Shown here piece by piece: positions 1 through 9,168 of a stretch of DNA of 64,000 nucleotides. The position numbers and the translations under genes are program-made. The first letter of the stretch is position 1; each line of letters begins with the position of its first letter. The notes beneath the pieces were generated by a model, which searched no databases, had not been told where the DNA came from, and saw only the letters and a list, made by a program, of their open reading frames with translations. The stretch comes from Tunturibacter psychrotolerans (GTDB lineage: Bacteria; Acidobacteriota; Terriglobia; Terriglobales; Acidobacteriaceae), in the NCBI RefSeq assembly GCF_040359615.1, contig NZ_CP132942.1, forward strand, positions 1,798,001-1,862,000. The letters run 5' to 3'.

Positions 1-38
1 CTCCAAACGATCTTTGAGTAGCGTGAAAGAGACCGAAA

Positions 39-356
39 ATGGCTGGACAGAGAATCAGAATTCGTTTGAAGGCATATGACTACCGCGTGCTGGATACGTC
101 GACCGGCGAGATCGTCGAGACGGCAAAGCGCACGGGCGCTCAGGTTGCGGGTCCCATTCCCCTGCCGACCATGAAGAACAAGTACTGCGTTCTTCGTTCG
201 CCCCACGTCGACAAGAAGTCGCGCGAGGCCTTCGAGATTCGTACGCACAAGCGGCTGATCGATATTCTCGAGCCGACTCAGCAGACCGTCGATGCGTTGA
301 TGAAGTTGGATCTGCCTGCAGGTGTTGACGTCGAGATCAAGACGGTTCAGAAGTAA
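39..356 (+). CDS. rpsJ: 30S ribosomal protein S10
   Basis: S10 sits in the 30S head and, as NusE, pairs with NusB in transcription antitermination. The 105-residue product has the normal family length, starts [19 protein letters not shown] and carries the conserved 'GPIPLPT' loop and a '[19 protein letters not shown]' segment. It is the first gene of the S10 operon here. Any fusA/tuf genes usually found before it lie outside the window. The ATG has only a weak purine-rich Shine-Dalgarno (SD) region (AAGAGACCG). Identification is secure. Confidence 0.98.
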   Translation: MAGQRIRIRLKAYDYRVLDTSTGEIVETAKRTGAQVAGPIPLPTMKNKYCVLRSPHVDKKSREAFEIRTHKRLIDILEPTQQTVDALMKLDLPAGVDVEIKTVQK

Positions 357-412
357 AAAATCTTTTGGCGAAATGTTTCTGTTTTCGCTTATTAAAAGTA
401 CTAGCCCGGCAG

Positions 413-432
413 TGCTGAGCTGAAGTTCAGCA
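413..432 (+). other. Hairpin in rpsJ-rplC spacer
   Basis: TGCTGA (413-418) pairs with TCAGCA (427-432) across an 8-base loop, just upstream of the AGGAAAGGAAG SD region of rplC. No T-run follows, so it is not an intrinsic terminator. It could modulate rplC translation, but this rests on base pairing alone. Confidence 0.4.
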
Positions 433-453
433 TGATGAGGAAAGGAAGCTCCA

Positions 454-1191
454 ATGTCAGTAGTAGGAATTCTCGGAAAAAAAGTCGGCATGACGCAGAT
501 CTTCGACGAGCGCGGTGATATTCACCCCGTGACTGTTTTGAAGGCTGGTCCTTGCGTGATCACTCAGCTGAAGACGCTTGCGAAGGATGGCTATGAAGCC
601 GCGCAGATCGGCTACGTCGACTTCGTCAAGGCCTCCAAGGTCAATAAGGCGATGACTGGTCACTTCGCCAAGTCGGATGTTCCTCCAGTCAAGGTGATCC
701 GCGAAGTTGGTCTCGAAGCAGTGAAGACTGCTGAAGGCGAAGAGAAGGTAACGGCCAAGGCGGGCGACCGGATTCTGGTCGACATCTTCAACGACGAGCG
801 GTTTGTTGACGTGATTGGAACCTCCAAGGGACGCGGTTTTGCTGGTGTTATCCGTCGCCATGGATTCGGCGGCGGTCCCAAGTCGCACGGTCACATGTTC
901 CAGGTGCAGGGTTCGATCGGAGCTTCGTCGTTTCCGTCTCGCGTCTTCCCTGGTCAGCGTATGCCGGGCCACATGGGCGATGCACAGATTACGGTTCGCA
1001 ACCTGCGTATTCGCGGGATTGATCTTGAGGATAACCTTCTGCTGGTTGAAGGGGCAGTGCCCGGCCCGCGTGATGGTTTCGTGCTGATCTCGAAGGCTAA
1101 GGCTCCACCGCGCGAGCGTCGTGGATTTGCTGGAGAAGCGACGAAGGACGCGTTGAAGGCTTCGAAGAAGGCTGCGCCGAAGAAGAAGTAA
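454..1191 (+). CDS. rplC: 50S ribosomal protein L3
   Basis: L3 is an early-assembly 50S protein whose long loop reaches the peptidyl-transferase centre. The product has 245 residues and starts with 'GILGKKVGMTQIF' close to its N-terminus. The loop 'GGGPKSHGH' and the 'SSFPSRVFPGQRMPGHMGD' stretch are typical of bacterial L3. The family usually has about 205-215 residues. The surplus is a basic C-terminal tail of about 30 residues ending 'KASKKAAPKKK'. A good SD (AGGAAAGGAAG) precedes the ATG. Confidence 0.98.
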   Translation: MSVVGILGKKVGMTQIFDERGDIHPVTVLKAGPCVITQLKTLAKDGYEAAQIGYVDFVKASKVNKAMTGHFAKSDVPPVKVIREVGLEAVKTAEGEEKVTAKAGDRILVDIFNDERFVDVIGTSKGRGFAGVIRRHGFGGGPKSHGHMFQVQGSIGASSFPSRVFPGQRMPGHMGDAQITVRNLRIRGIDLEDNLLLVEGAVPGPRDGFVLISKAKAPPRERRGFAGEATKDALKASKKAAPKKK

Positions 1192-1207
1192 AGAAGTTTT
1201 AGACAAA

Positions 1208-1266
1208 AAGCACTTTATTTGAGTGCTTACTAAACAAAGTTTTTGCTCGCCGCATCGATGGCGAGC
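1208..1266 (+). other. Two perfect hairpins in rplC-rplD spacer
   Basis: AAGCACT (1208-1214) pairs with AGTGCTT (1222-1228), and GCTCGCC (1245-1251) pairs with GGCGAGC (1260-1266). Both arms are perfect 7-mers. They fill the 92-base gap between the L3 stop and the L4 start. Neither is followed by a real U-run, so readthrough into rplD is expected. Confidence 0.5.
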
Positions 1267-1283
1267 GCAAAGAGAGAAGAACG

Positions 1284-1958
1284 ATGGCAAACATCAACGT
1301 AGTAAATCTCGCTGGAGCCAAGGTCGGAGAGTTCGAACTCGTCGACGAGGTGTTTGCGGCAGAGATCAACGACGGGCTCCTCTGGGAGTCGGTCAAGCAC
1401 TACCGTGCCGCTCTTCGGCAGGGAACTGCAGCCACCAAGAGCCGCAATCAGGTCTCTGGTGCTGGCAAGAAGCTATGGAAGCAGAAGGGAACCGGTCGCG
1501 CACGTGTCGGTTCGATTCGCACTCCGCTCTGGCGTGGTGGTGGTACGGTCCATGGACCGAAGCCGCGCAGCTACGAGTACGCCTTTCCGCAGAAGAAGCT
1601 GATGGGCGCACTTCGCTCCGCGATCTCCGCGAAGATCAACGACGGCAAGTTCACCGTTGTCGACTCGTTCGAGGTTCCTGAGGCGAAGACCAAGCTCTTC
1701 CGCACCGCGCTGAACAAGCTTGAAGCTGGCAAGACGACTCTGCTCGTTGAGAGCAGCCGCAAGCTCGACGAGAAGCTCTACCTCGGTTCGCGTAATCTGC
1801 AGGGTGTTGAATTGGTTCTCAGCTCTGAGGTTCATCCTTACGACCTGCTCCGCTACGAGCACGCTGTGTTCTCGAAGGATGCCATCGAGGCTCTTCAGGA
1901 GACTCTCAAGAAGTTTGTTTCGAAGCGCAGCAAAACCGCGCAGAAGGAGGTTGCGTAA
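1284..1958 (+). CDS. rplD: 50S ribosomal protein L4
   Basis: L4 (224 residues) binds 23S rRNA and lines the exit tunnel. In E. coli it also represses the S10 operon. The conserved extended-loop signature 'GTGRARVGSIRTPLWRGGG' lies near residues 70-90, followed by 'GPKPRSYEYAFPQKK'. Length is slightly above the usual 200-210. The stop codon directly abuts the rplW ATG, and the rplW SD (AAGGAGG) lies inside the end of this gene. Confidence 0.98.
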   Translation: MANINVVNLAGAKVGEFELVDEVFAAEINDGLLWESVKHYRAALRQGTAATKSRNQVSGAGKKLWKQKGTGRARVGSIRTPLWRGGGTVHGPKPRSYEYAFPQKKLMGALRSAISAKINDGKFTVVDSFEVPEAKTKLFRTALNKLEAGKTTLLVESSRKLDEKLYLGSRNLQGVELVLSSEVHPYDLLRYEHAVFSKDAIEALQETLKKFVSKRSKTAQKEVA

Positions 1959-2252
1959 ATGCCAACTCTCTATACCGTCATTCGCCGCCCCCTCATTACC
2001 GAGAAGGGCATGACCGTCAAGGAGACGCAGAACACTCTGGTGTTCGAAGTCGCCCTGAAGGCCACCAAGACCGAAGTCAAGCAAGCTGTTGAAACACTCT
2101 TCAAGGTCAAAGTTACTGGTGTTCGCACCTCGACCGTTGAAGGCAAGGAGCGTCGCCGGGGCAAGTTCGCCGGCTTTCGCCCCGATTGGAAGAAGGCTTA
2201 CGTTCGCCTGAAGGATGGCGAGAAGATGCCGGAGTACCTCAACAGTCTCTAA
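1959..2252 (+). CDS. rplW: 50S ribosomal protein L23
   Basis: L23 lies at the tunnel exit and is the docking point for trigger factor and SRP. The product has 97 residues and contains 'RRPLITEKGMTVKE' near the N-terminus and the 'FKVKVTGVRT' core. Its ATG follows the rplD stop with no spacer, which implies translational coupling. An AAGGAGG SD lies 7 bases upstream. Confidence 0.98.
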   Translation: MPTLYTVIRRPLITEKGMTVKETQNTLVFEVALKATKTEVKQAVETLFKVKVTGVRTSTVEGKERRRGKFAGFRPDWKKAYVRLKDGEKMPEYLNSL

Positions 2253-2335
2253 GCGCGAATTTGTTTCGCAGCAAACAGAATTCAGGACCGAAGCGCAGCT
2301 AAGCGATTAGCAGCGCGGGCAAGGGAATAAAGACG

Positions 2336-3160
<825 letters not shown>

Positions 3161-3256
3161 GGACTAACAGTTCCGCAGTAAAGGGCAACACCAAGTCTCG
3201 CAAGCAAGAGATTCGTCGTATCGAGCATCGCAACAGGAAAATCGGAGCTTAGCAAA

Positions 3257-3544
3257 ATGTCACGTTCAGCAAAAAAAGGTCCTTTCATCGACGATCACCT
3301 CATGAAGAAGATTGAGGGGATGAACCAGGTCAACGACAAGAAGGTGTTGCGCACCTGGTCGCGCCGGTCCACGATTCACCCGGACTTCGTCGGTCACACT
3401 ATTGCCGTGCATAACGGCCGCAAGTTCATTCCGGTGTACGTAACGGAGAACATGGTTGGCCACAAGCTCGGAGAGTTTTCGGCAACCCGCACCTTCAAGG
3501 GACACTCCGCGCGCGCCGCTGAGACCTCCGCGAAGCCCAAATAA
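3257..3544 (+). CDS. rpsS: 30S ribosomal protein S19
   Basis: S19 lies in the 30S head near the A-site finger. The 95-residue product starts [15 protein letters not shown] and contains '[19 protein letters not shown]' and '[13 protein letters not shown]', all family hallmarks. Position between rplB and rplV is the standard one. A 96-base spacer without an ORF precedes it. Confidence 0.98.
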   Translation: MSRSAKKGPFIDDHLMKKIEGMNQVNDKKVLRTWSRRSTIHPDFVGHTIAVHNGRKFIPVYVTENMVGHKLGEFSATRTFKGHSARAAETSAKPK

Positions 3545-3633
3545 ATCGGGCCGATCGTTTGCAGTTAGGTAAGACCGCGAGCCTGTAGCAACGGATAACG
3601 GGCAGCGAAGCAGAAGTTTGAAGGACGAAGATT

Positions 3634-4158
3634 ATGGCTAAGGCAGCAGAAAAAATCAGAGAGTTCCGCGCAGAAGCTAAGTTTCAGCGCACCAGCCCGC
3701 AGAAGGCGAAGCTTGTCCTGGATCTGATCAAGGGACTACGCGTCGAGCAGGCGCTCAACACCGTCCACTTCAGCACCAAGCGCATGGCGCCCGTGGTGGA
3801 GAAGGTTCTGCGTTCGGCAATCCAGAACGCAACCTACGTCTCGCAGGAGCAGGGGCTCGATGTTGATGTCGATAACCTCTACGTCCGCACCGCGATTGCG
3901 AACGAGGGTCCGCGCATGAAGCGTATCCGCCCTGCCCCAATGGGCCGTGCGTTCCGCTACCAGCGCAGACTCGCACACATCATCGTTACCGTTGCTGAGA
4001 AGAAGTCGGCCACTGCGATCAGCGCAGCTGCTGATGCAGCTCCGGCCCCGGCAGCGAAGAAGGGCACCAAGAAGGCAGCCACCAAGACCGCGGCGAAGAA
4101 GCCCGCAGCCAAGAAGGCAGCCGCCAAGAAGCCTGTAGCGAAAAAGGCCGCGAAGTAA
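3634..4158 (+). CDS. rplV: 50S ribosomal protein L22 with basic C-terminal tail
   Basis: L22 spans the 50S subunit and its beta-hairpin lines the exit tunnel at the macrolide constriction. Residues 1-125 are a normal L22 core ('RTSPQKAKLVLDLIKG', 'GPRMKRIRPAPMGRAFRYQR'). The family is about 110-120 residues, but this protein has 174. The last 45 or so residues are an Ala/Lys/Pro-rich, histone-H1-like tail built of 'AAKK'-type units. The tail reads in frame to a normal stop, so it looks genuine and is probably surface-exposed and disordered. Confidence 0.97.
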   Translation: MAKAAEKIREFRAEAKFQRTSPQKAKLVLDLIKGLRVEQALNTVHFSTKRMAPVVEKVLRSAIQNATYVSQEQGLDVDVDNLYVRTAIANEGPRMKRIRPAPMGRAFRYQRRLAHIIVTVAEKKSATAISAAADAAPAPAAKKGTKKAATKTAAKKPAAKKAAAKKPVAKKAAK

Positions 4159-4237
4159 GCGGGTTTTCTTGTAAACTTAAAGTTTTGCACTACCGCCCAC
4201 CGGCTCAACCGGAGAGGGCACGGAGTAAAGGGAAGCT

Positions 4238-4912
4238 ATGGGACAGAAAGTCCATCCGTATGGGTTGCGCCTCGGCATCAACAAGCCGTGGAAGTCACGC
4301 TGGTTCGTGGAACGCGGCTATGACAAGCTGCTGGTCGAAGACGTCAAGCTGAAGGCTGAGCTGCGCGAGAAGCTGAAGGCTGCCGGTGTCAGCTCGGTTG
4401 AAGTGGAGCGCCCAGGCAACAAGCTGCGCCTGATCATCCGCACTGCGCGTCCGGGCATTATCATCGGCCGCAAGGGTGCCGAGATCGACAAGCTCAAGGC
4501 CGACATTCAGAAGCGCACCAGCCGCGAGGTCTTCATCGACATTCTCGAGGTCAACAAGCCTGAGCTCGATGCTCAGCTGGTTGCCGAGAACATCGCGCTG
4601 CAGCTCGAGAAGCGCGTCAGCTTCCGCCGCGCGATGCGCAAGTCGGTTGACTCCGCACTCCGCTTCGGTTGCAAGGGTATTAAGGTCCGCGTCTCCGGTC
4701 GTCTGAACGGAAACGAGATCGCCCGCTCCGAGTGGTACCTCCAGGGCCGTCTGCCGCTGCACACGCTGCGTGCCGACATCGACTACGGTTTTGCCGAAGC
4801 GCACACCACCTACGGCATCATCGGCGTCAAGACCTGGGTCTACCGCGGCGATATCTATGAGCAGAAGAAGCGTCGCGACCAGGGCGTTACGACTGGCGCA
4901 TTCGCAAGCTAA
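4238..4912 (+). CDS. rpsC: 30S ribosomal protein S3
   Basis: S3 forms part of the mRNA entry channel and helicase site. The 224-residue product has an N-terminal '[13 protein letters not shown]', a type II KH domain with the '[14 protein letters not shown]' GXXG loop, and the C-terminal '[12 protein letters not shown]' region. Length is normal. A good SD (AAGGGAAG) precedes the ATG. Confidence 0.98.
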   Translation: MGQKVHPYGLRLGINKPWKSRWFVERGYDKLLVEDVKLKAELREKLKAAGVSSVEVERPGNKLRLIIRTARPGIIIGRKGAEIDKLKADIQKRTSREVFIDILEVNKPELDAQLVAENIALQLEKRVSFRRAMRKSVDSALRFGCKGIKVRVSGRLNGNEIARSEWYLQGRLPLHTLRADIDYGFAEAHTTYGIIGVKTWVYRGDIYEQKKRRDQGVTTGAFAS

Positions 4913-4919
4913 GATTTTC

Positions 4920-4932
4920 CCGGCTTAGCCGG
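4920..4932 (+). other. Short hairpin in rpsC-rplP spacer
   Basis: CCGGC TTA GCCGG forms a perfect 5-bp stem eight bases after the rpsC stop. A second small stem (CGGGA...TCCCG) follows within the same 64-base spacer. No U-run follows. Confidence 0.3.
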
Positions 4933-4976
4933 AGTTTCCGGGATCATATTCCCGAAAGAGTGAAGAGGGTTTCGTT

Positions 4977-5411
4977 ATGTTGATGCCAAAGAAGGTCAAG
5001 TTTCGCAAACAGCAGCGCGGTCGCATGTGCGGCAAAGCGTGGCGCGGCTCCGATCTCTCGTTCGGCGACTTCGGCCTGAAGGTGATGGAGTGCGGTTACA
5101 TTACCGATCGCCAGATCGAAGCCAGCCGTATCGCGATGACGCGTTTCATCAAGCGTGGCGGCAAGGTCTGGCTCCGTCTGTTCCCGGACAAGCCGATCAC
5201 CAAGAAGCCTGCTGAAACCCGTATGGGTAAAGGTAAGGGCGCTCCGGATCACTGGGTCTGTGTTGTTCGCCCGGGCCGTATCCTGTTCGAGATGGAAGGC
5301 GTTACTCCCGAGCTGGCCAAAGAAGCGATGCGTCTCGCGGCTCATAAGCTTCCGCTCAAAACGAGCTTTGTTCAGCGCCACGATGTGAAGGCGACGGTCG
5401 TTACCAAGTAA
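4977..5411 (+). CDS. rplP: 50S ribosomal protein L16
   Basis: L16 helps shape the A-site tRNA cleft of the 50S subunit. The product has 144 residues, begins [17 protein letters not shown], and holds '[19 protein letters not shown]' and 'PVTKKP'-like '[16 protein letters not shown]'. The E. coli arginine-hydroxylation loop is represented by 'ETRMGKGKG'. A second in-frame ATG is two codons downstream (4983), so the start could be shorter by two residues. Confidence 0.98.
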   Translation: MLMPKKVKFRKQQRGRMCGKAWRGSDLSFGDFGLKVMECGYITDRQIEASRIAMTRFIKRGGKVWLRLFPDKPITKKPAETRMGKGKGAPDHWVCVVRPGRILFEMEGVTPELAKEAMRLAAHKLPLKTSFVQRHDVKATVVTK

Positions 5412-5451
5412 CACCGGGCTAAGTAGCTTTTAGTAGTGAAGGAAAAAGACA

Positions 5452-5727
5452 ATGGAATTCGAGAAAATTAGCAATCTCAGTGACGATGAGCTCAAGAGCG
5501 AGCAGGCCAAGGCCGGCGAGCAGCTCTTCCGCATCCGCTTCCAGAAGAGCCTTGGCAACAACGAGGGCATCAAGAAGCTGCGGACCCTCAAGCTGGACAT
5601 CGCCCGCATCAAGACCGTCGAACGGCAGCGCACTCTGGCCGCCGAGAAGGCCGCCAACCCCGTCGTCGCCAACGTTGCGCCGGCCAAGAGCACTCGCACC
5701 GCCCGCAAGAAAGCGAAGAAGGACTAA
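5452..5727 (+). CDS. rpmC: 50S ribosomal protein L29, extended
   Basis: L29 sits beside L23 at the tunnel exit. The core ('[21 protein letters not shown]', 'LDIARIKTV') is typical, but the protein has 91 residues against the usual 63-70. The extra part is a C-terminal Ala/Lys-rich tail ending '[10 protein letters not shown]'. The SD is GAAGGAAAAA upstream of ATG. rpsQ follows after two bases. Confidence 0.96.
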   Translation: MEFEKISNLSDDELKSEQAKAGEQLFRIRFQKSLGNNEGIKKLRTLKLDIARIKTVERQRTLAAEKAANPVVANVAPAKSTRTARKKAKKD

Positions 5728-5729
5728 TT

Positions 5730-6074
5730 ATGGCAGATACAACCAACACCGCAGCCGCAACTCCCGAAGCTCAGACCTCGCGTCGCAATGAGAAGGTTGG
5801 TCTGGTCGTCTCGACCAAGATGCAGAAGACGATCGTCGTCGAGATCGAGATGCGTAAGGCGCACCCCAAGTACAAGCGCGTGATGAAGTCGAACAAGAAG
5901 TTCTACGCGCATGACGAGCAGAACTCCGCACGCGTCGGTGACGTCGTTCGCATTCGCGAGGCGCGTCCTCTGTCGAAGCTCAAGCGCTGGTCGCTCGAGG
6001 AGATCGTTCGCCGTTCGTCGCTCGCGCTGGCGGAAGAGAAGTCCGCGGCTGCTGTCGCTGCCGAAGCTAAGTAG
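5730..6074 (+). CDS. rpsQ: 30S ribosomal protein S17 with terminal extensions
   Basis: S17 is a primary 16S rRNA-binding OB-fold protein. The core runs from '[19 protein letters not shown]' to '[15 protein letters not shown]'. The product has 114 residues against about 85 in most bacteria. It carries a roughly 20-residue Thr/Ala-rich N-terminal lead and an Ala/Glu-rich C-terminal tail. Its ATG lies two bases after the rpmC stop, so the two genes are probably coupled. Confidence 0.96.
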   Translation: MADTTNTAAATPEAQTSRRNEKVGLVVSTKMQKTIVVEIEMRKAHPKYKRVMKSNKKFYAHDEQNSARVGDVVRIREARPLSKLKRWSLEEIVRRSSLALAEEKSAAAVAAEAK

Positions 6075-6152
6075 CTTTTAGCGTTTATCAAGTTCAAGCC
6101 TGCGGCATGAGCCCGGGCCGTGTCACCGCAGTAGATTGCCAGGAGAAGAACG

Positions 6153-6524
6153 ATGTCAGTACAAATGAGAACAATGCTTGACGTAGCCGATAACTCCGGC
6201 GCGCGCAAGTTGCAGGTGATCCTGCCGCTCGGTGGTGGTCTCGGCAAGAAGGCAGGCCTCGGCGACGTCGTCACCGCAGCTGTCAAAGAAGCCTCTCCCG
6301 ATGGCACCGTCAAGAAGGGTAAGGTCGTCAAGGCTGTGATCGTCCGTACGCGCAAGGAGTATCGCCGCCGTGATGGAACGTACATCCGCTTCGACCAGAA
6401 CGCCGCTGTCGTCATCAATGATGCCAATGAGCCGGTCGGAACCCGCGTGTTTGGACCAGTGGCCCGTGAGCTTCGCGAGAAGAAGTTTTTGAAGATTGTT
6501 TCACTCGCACCGGAAGTCATCTAA
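6153..6524 (+). CDS. rplN: 50S ribosomal protein L14
   Basis: L14 forms bridge B8 and is the docking site of silencing factor RsfS. The 123-residue product matches the family length and has '[15 protein letters not shown]' and '[19 protein letters not shown]'. A clear AGGAGAAG SD precedes the ATG. The 78-base spacer upstream contains a CTGCGG...CCGCAG inverted repeat (about 6099-6132). Confidence 0.98.
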   Translation: MSVQMRTMLDVADNSGARKLQVILPLGGGLGKKAGLGDVVTAAVKEASPDGTVKKGKVVKAVIVRTRKEYRRRDGTYIRFDQNAAVVINDANEPVGTRVFGPVARELREKKFLKIVSLAPEVI

Positions 6525-6591
6525 TCAATTTCTGTTTTTCTATCGGAGTCCGGCTCCGTGGTTTCACGATCGTCGAGAAAAAGAGAGAGCT

Positions 6592-6921
6592 ATGGCAGGC
6601 ATCAAGATTAAGCGGAATGACAAGGTCGAAGTAATCGCAGGCAAGGACAAGGGCAAGCAGGGCCGCGTTCTTCGCGTCATCGCCGAAAAGAATCGCGTCC
6701 TGGTTGAGGGCGTCATGATGGTTAAGAAGCACGTGAAGCCGAACCCACAGCGCAACATCAAGGGCGGCATCGCGGAGCAGGAGGCCACCATCCACATCTC
6801 GAACGTTATGCTGCTCGATGGTGATGGGAAGAAGACCCGCATCGGCTCGCGTTTCGAAGGTGACACGAAGGTTCGCTTCTCGAAGACCAGCGGCTCAACA
6901 ATCGCCGAGAAGAAGAAGTAA
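6592..6921 (+). CDS. rplX: 50S ribosomal protein L24
   Basis: L24 initiates 50S assembly. I start it at the ATG at 6592 (MAGIKIKRNDKVEVIAGKDK), which follows an AAAAGAGAGAG SD. The frame is open 32 codons further upstream, but that part resembles no L24. The 109-residue product holds the KOW motif 'VIAGKDKGKQGRVL' and 'KHVKPNPQ'. Family length is 100-110. Confidence 0.97.
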   Translation: MAGIKIKRNDKVEVIAGKDKGKQGRVLRVIAEKNRVLVEGVMMVKKHVKPNPQRNIKGGIAEQEATIHISNVMLLDGDGKKTRIGSRFEGDTKVRFSKTSGSTIAEKKK

Positions 6922-7034
6922 ACAAAGTTTGTTTCACGTAGCAGCAGTTCAAATCCTGTAACAACGGTTTACCCCACGCATCGGTACACGGGCTCAAACC
7001 CAACCCGGAAATCGTGGAGAAAGCGAAGAAAATC

Positions 7035-7583
7035 ATGGCAGCACGTCTGAAGCATAAGTACGAGAGCGAGATCAAGCAGGCGCTGGGTAAAGAGCTCAAC
7101 ATCACTAACGCCATGGCGATCCCGAAGCTCGAGAAGATCGTTATCAACATGGGTCTCGGCGAAGCCACCCAGAACGTCAAGATCATGGATCCCCTGGTGG
7201 CTGATCTTGCCGCCATTGCCGGACAGAAGCCTGTGACCACCAAGGCCAAGAAGTCCATCGCAGCCTTCAAGGTGCGCGAGGGCATGCCGATTGGTGCGAT
7301 GGTTACGCTTCGCGGCGACACGATGTACGAGTTTCTTGACCGCCTCATCTCGATCGCTCTTCCCCGCGTCCGCGACTTCCGCGGTGTTTCATCGAAGAGC
7401 TTTGATGGTCGCGGCAACTACACCCTTGGTCTGCGCGATCAGCTGATCTTCGCTGAGATCGATTATGCCAAGGTCGACAAGTTGAAGGGTATGAACGTCA
7501 CCATCGTCACGACGGCGAAGGACGACAACGGTGCCCGCGCCCTGCTGAAGAGCTTTGGTATGCCCTTCCGCGTTGGAGCTTAG
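7035..7583 (+). CDS. rplE: 50S ribosomal protein L5
   Basis: L5 binds 5S rRNA and contacts the P-site tRNA. From the ATG at 7035 the product has 182 residues ([18 protein letters not shown]), which fits the family. An in-frame GTG at 7014 would add seven residues, but the GGAGAAAG SD better serves the ATG. Conserved parts include '[11 protein letters not shown]', '[19 protein letters not shown]' and '[19 protein letters not shown]'. Confidence 0.97.
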   Translation: MAARLKHKYESEIKQALGKELNITNAMAIPKLEKIVINMGLGEATQNVKIMDPLVADLAAIAGQKPVTTKAKKSIAAFKVREGMPIGAMVTLRGDTMYEFLDRLISIALPRVRDFRGVSSKSFDGRGNYTLGLRDQLIFAEIDYAKVDKLKGMNVTIVTTAKDDNGARALLKSFGMPFRVGA

Positions 7584-7644
7584 TCTACGAAGCCAGGCCC
7601 ACGGGTCTCGAACAGATTTGCACTAAAGATAGAGAGCAAAACAC

Positions 7645-7830
7645 ATGGCAACTACAGCAAAGCGCGTCAAAGACGCAAGGAAACCGAAGTTCAAGTCTCG
7701 CCAGCACAACCGCTGCCAGCTCTGCGGTCGTCCTCGCGCGTTCCTTCGCAAGTTCGGCGTATGCCGTCTCTGCTTCCGTTCGCTCGCCCTTAAGGGAGAA
7801 ATTCCGGGCGTTGTGAAGTCGAGCTGGTAG
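7645..7830 (+). CDS. rpsN: 30S ribosomal protein S14, zinc-binding short form (type Z)
   Basis: S14 belongs to the 30S head. This is the short 61-residue zinc form with a Cys-X2-Cys ... Cys-X2-Cys ribbon ('[20 protein letters not shown]'). It ends with the typical '[11 protein letters not shown]'. The presence of the C+ form in the main operon implies zinc-dependent 30S assembly, as do the C+ forms of S4 and L36 further on. Confidence 0.98.
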   Translation: MATTAKRVKDARKPKFKSRQHNRCQLCGRPRAFLRKFGVCRLCFRSLALKGEIPGVVKSSW

Positions 7831-7932
7831 AATAAAGAGATTCGTGTGCGGCTCAGCCGCGCACTTACTCCAGAGACCTCATCAGGGCGTCAGCTTATGG
7901 TGCAGAAGTCTGGACGTATCACCCGAAACAGA

Positions 7933-7980
7933 CATCCCCGCAGGTTCTCGCGAGAGACACTCGTGAGCGAACGGGGGATG
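7933..7980 (+). promoter_or_regulatory. Long structured hairpin directly upstream of rpsH SD
   Basis: The outer stem is CATCCCC (7933-7939) with GGGGATG (7974-7980). The inner parts are GTT/AAC and then an 8-bp apical stem, CTCGCGAG (7947-7954) with CTCGTGAG (7960-7967, one G-U), over the loop AGACA. The structure ends at the base before the AAGGAG SD of rpsH, in a 161-base spacer. In E. coli, S8 represses the spc operon by binding mRNA. A similar role here is inference from position. Confidence 0.5.
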
Positions 7981-7991
7981 AAGGAGAATGA

Positions 7992-8390
7992 ATGAACCTC
8001 ACTGATCCAGTAGCAGACTTTTTGACACGCATCCGTAACTCCATCCGTGCGCGTCACCAGAAGCTCGACGTCCCCGCATCCAAGCTCAAGGCCGAGATTG
8101 CCCGCATTCTCAAAGAAGAGGGTTATATCGCGAACTACAAGCCGACCGAAGAGAATGGCATGAAGGTTCTCCGTGTTTACTTGAAGTACGGCCCGAACAA
8201 CGAGGCTGTCATCCGCGATCTGCAGCGTGTGTCCCGTCCTGGTTGCCGTGTGTATCTTGGACGTGACGAGATCCGTCGCGTTCAGGGTGGTCTAGGTATC
8301 TCCATCATGACGACCCCTAAGGGTGTCATGACCGGTCGCCAGGCGCGTCGCGAAGGCGTTGGCGGCGAAATTCTCTGCGAAGTCTGGTAG
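7992..8390 (+). CDS. rpsH: 30S ribosomal protein S8
   Basis: S8 binds the central domain of 16S rRNA and is the spc-operon repressor in E. coli. The 132-residue product has 'DPVADFLTRIRNSIRARH' and the C-terminal 'GLGISIMTTPKGVMTGRQAR'. The start at 7992 follows AAGGAG. An ATG at 7988 is out of frame. A 161-base spacer with a strong hairpin precedes it, while most spacers in the cluster are shorter. Confidence 0.98.
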   Translation: MNLTDPVADFLTRIRNSIRARHQKLDVPASKLKAEIARILKEEGYIANYKPTEENGMKVLRVYLKYGPNNEAVIRDLQRVSRPGCRVYLGRDEIRRVQGGLGISIMTTPKGVMTGRQARREGVGGEILCEVW

Positions 8391-8402
8391 TTCGGAATAG
8401 GT

Positions 8403-8427
8403 TCTCGTCATCTTTGCGATGACGAGA
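8403..8427 (+). other. Perfect 10-bp hairpin after rpsH
   Basis: TCTCGTCATC (8403-8412) pairs perfectly with GATGACGAGA (8418-8427) over the 5-base loop TTTGC. It starts 12 bases after the rpsH stop. The following bases (CAGAAAAGTTTTCTC) do not form a terminator U-run, and rplF lies downstream. It could be an mRNA processing or stabilising element. Confidence 0.55.
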
Positions 8428-8507
8428 CAGAAAAGTTTTCTCGGCTGCAGTGGAACGATCAGCACAAAATGTTGTCGCGACTCGCAAGCCACTAAAAGGG
8501 ATTCGTT

Positions 8508-9053
8508 ATGTCACGTATTGGTAAGAAGCCGATCGCTCTACCCGCCGGCGTCAAGTACACGGTCAGCGAGAATGGCAACACCGTTCTGGTCGAAGGACCC
8601 AAGGGCAAAGTCACCGCGATGCTGCCTGGCGGCATCACCCTCGTCCAGAAGGATGGCCACCTGGTCACCGAGCGTCAGACTGATAAGCAGGCGGCGTTTC
8701 ACGGCCTCGCCCGCGCGCTGGTCTTCAACGCGGTTACCGGCGTCACCACTGGCTGGAACAAGGAAATCGACATCGTCGGTATCGGATACCGCGCCGAGCT
8801 GAAGGGTAAGAACATGGTGGTCTTCACCCTGGGCTACTCTCACCCCATCGAGTTTCCGTTGCCGACTGGCATCTCGGTTGAAATCGATGCGAAGCAGACC
8901 CACCTCACTGTATCCGGCATCGACCGGCAGAAGGTAGGCCAAATTGCTGCGGACATGCGTTCGCTCCGCAAGCCTGATCCTTACAAGAACAAGGGCGTGC
9001 GCTACACCGGCGAGAAGCTGAAGAAGAAGGTCGGAAAGACCGGAGCGAAGTAA
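8508..9053 (+). CDS. rplF: 50S ribosomal protein L6
   Basis: L6 lies near the GTPase centre of the 50S subunit. The 181-residue product has the two L6 repeats. It begins [15 protein letters not shown] and ends with the diagnostic '[20 protein letters not shown]'. Length is normal. The SD (AAAAGGGA) lies 8-10 bases upstream. Confidence 0.98.
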   Translation: MSRIGKKPIALPAGVKYTVSENGNTVLVEGPKGKVTAMLPGGITLVQKDGHLVTERQTDKQAAFHGLARALVFNAVTGVTTGWNKEIDIVGIGYRAELKGKNMVVFTLGYSHPIEFPLPTGISVEIDAKQTHLTVSGIDRQKVGQIAADMRSLRKPDPYKNKGVRYTGEKLKKKVGKTGAK

Positions 9054-9058
9054 TCTGC

Positions 9059-9098
9059 GCTGCGTGAGGAGTAAGTCTTGATTGACTCCTTACGCAGC
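9059..9098 (+). other. 14-bp hairpin after rplF
   Basis: GCTGCGTGAGGAGT (9059-9072) pairs with ACTCCTTACGCAGC (9085-9098) with one G-U pair and a 12-base loop. It begins five bases after the rplF stop. CAATCAATG follows rather than a U-run. It is among the longest stems in the ribosomal cluster. Confidence 0.6.
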
Positions 9099-9168
9099 CA
9101 ATCAATGTCGTTTCAACAACCGAACGTCCTCAGCACTCTGAGTACGCTATTAGGAAGGAAAGTCAATC

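Noticed and set aside
457..1290. Long minus-strand open frame opposite rplC
   Set aside because: It lies entirely over the L3 gene, has no family resemblance, and is a mirror of the biased codon use of the true gene.
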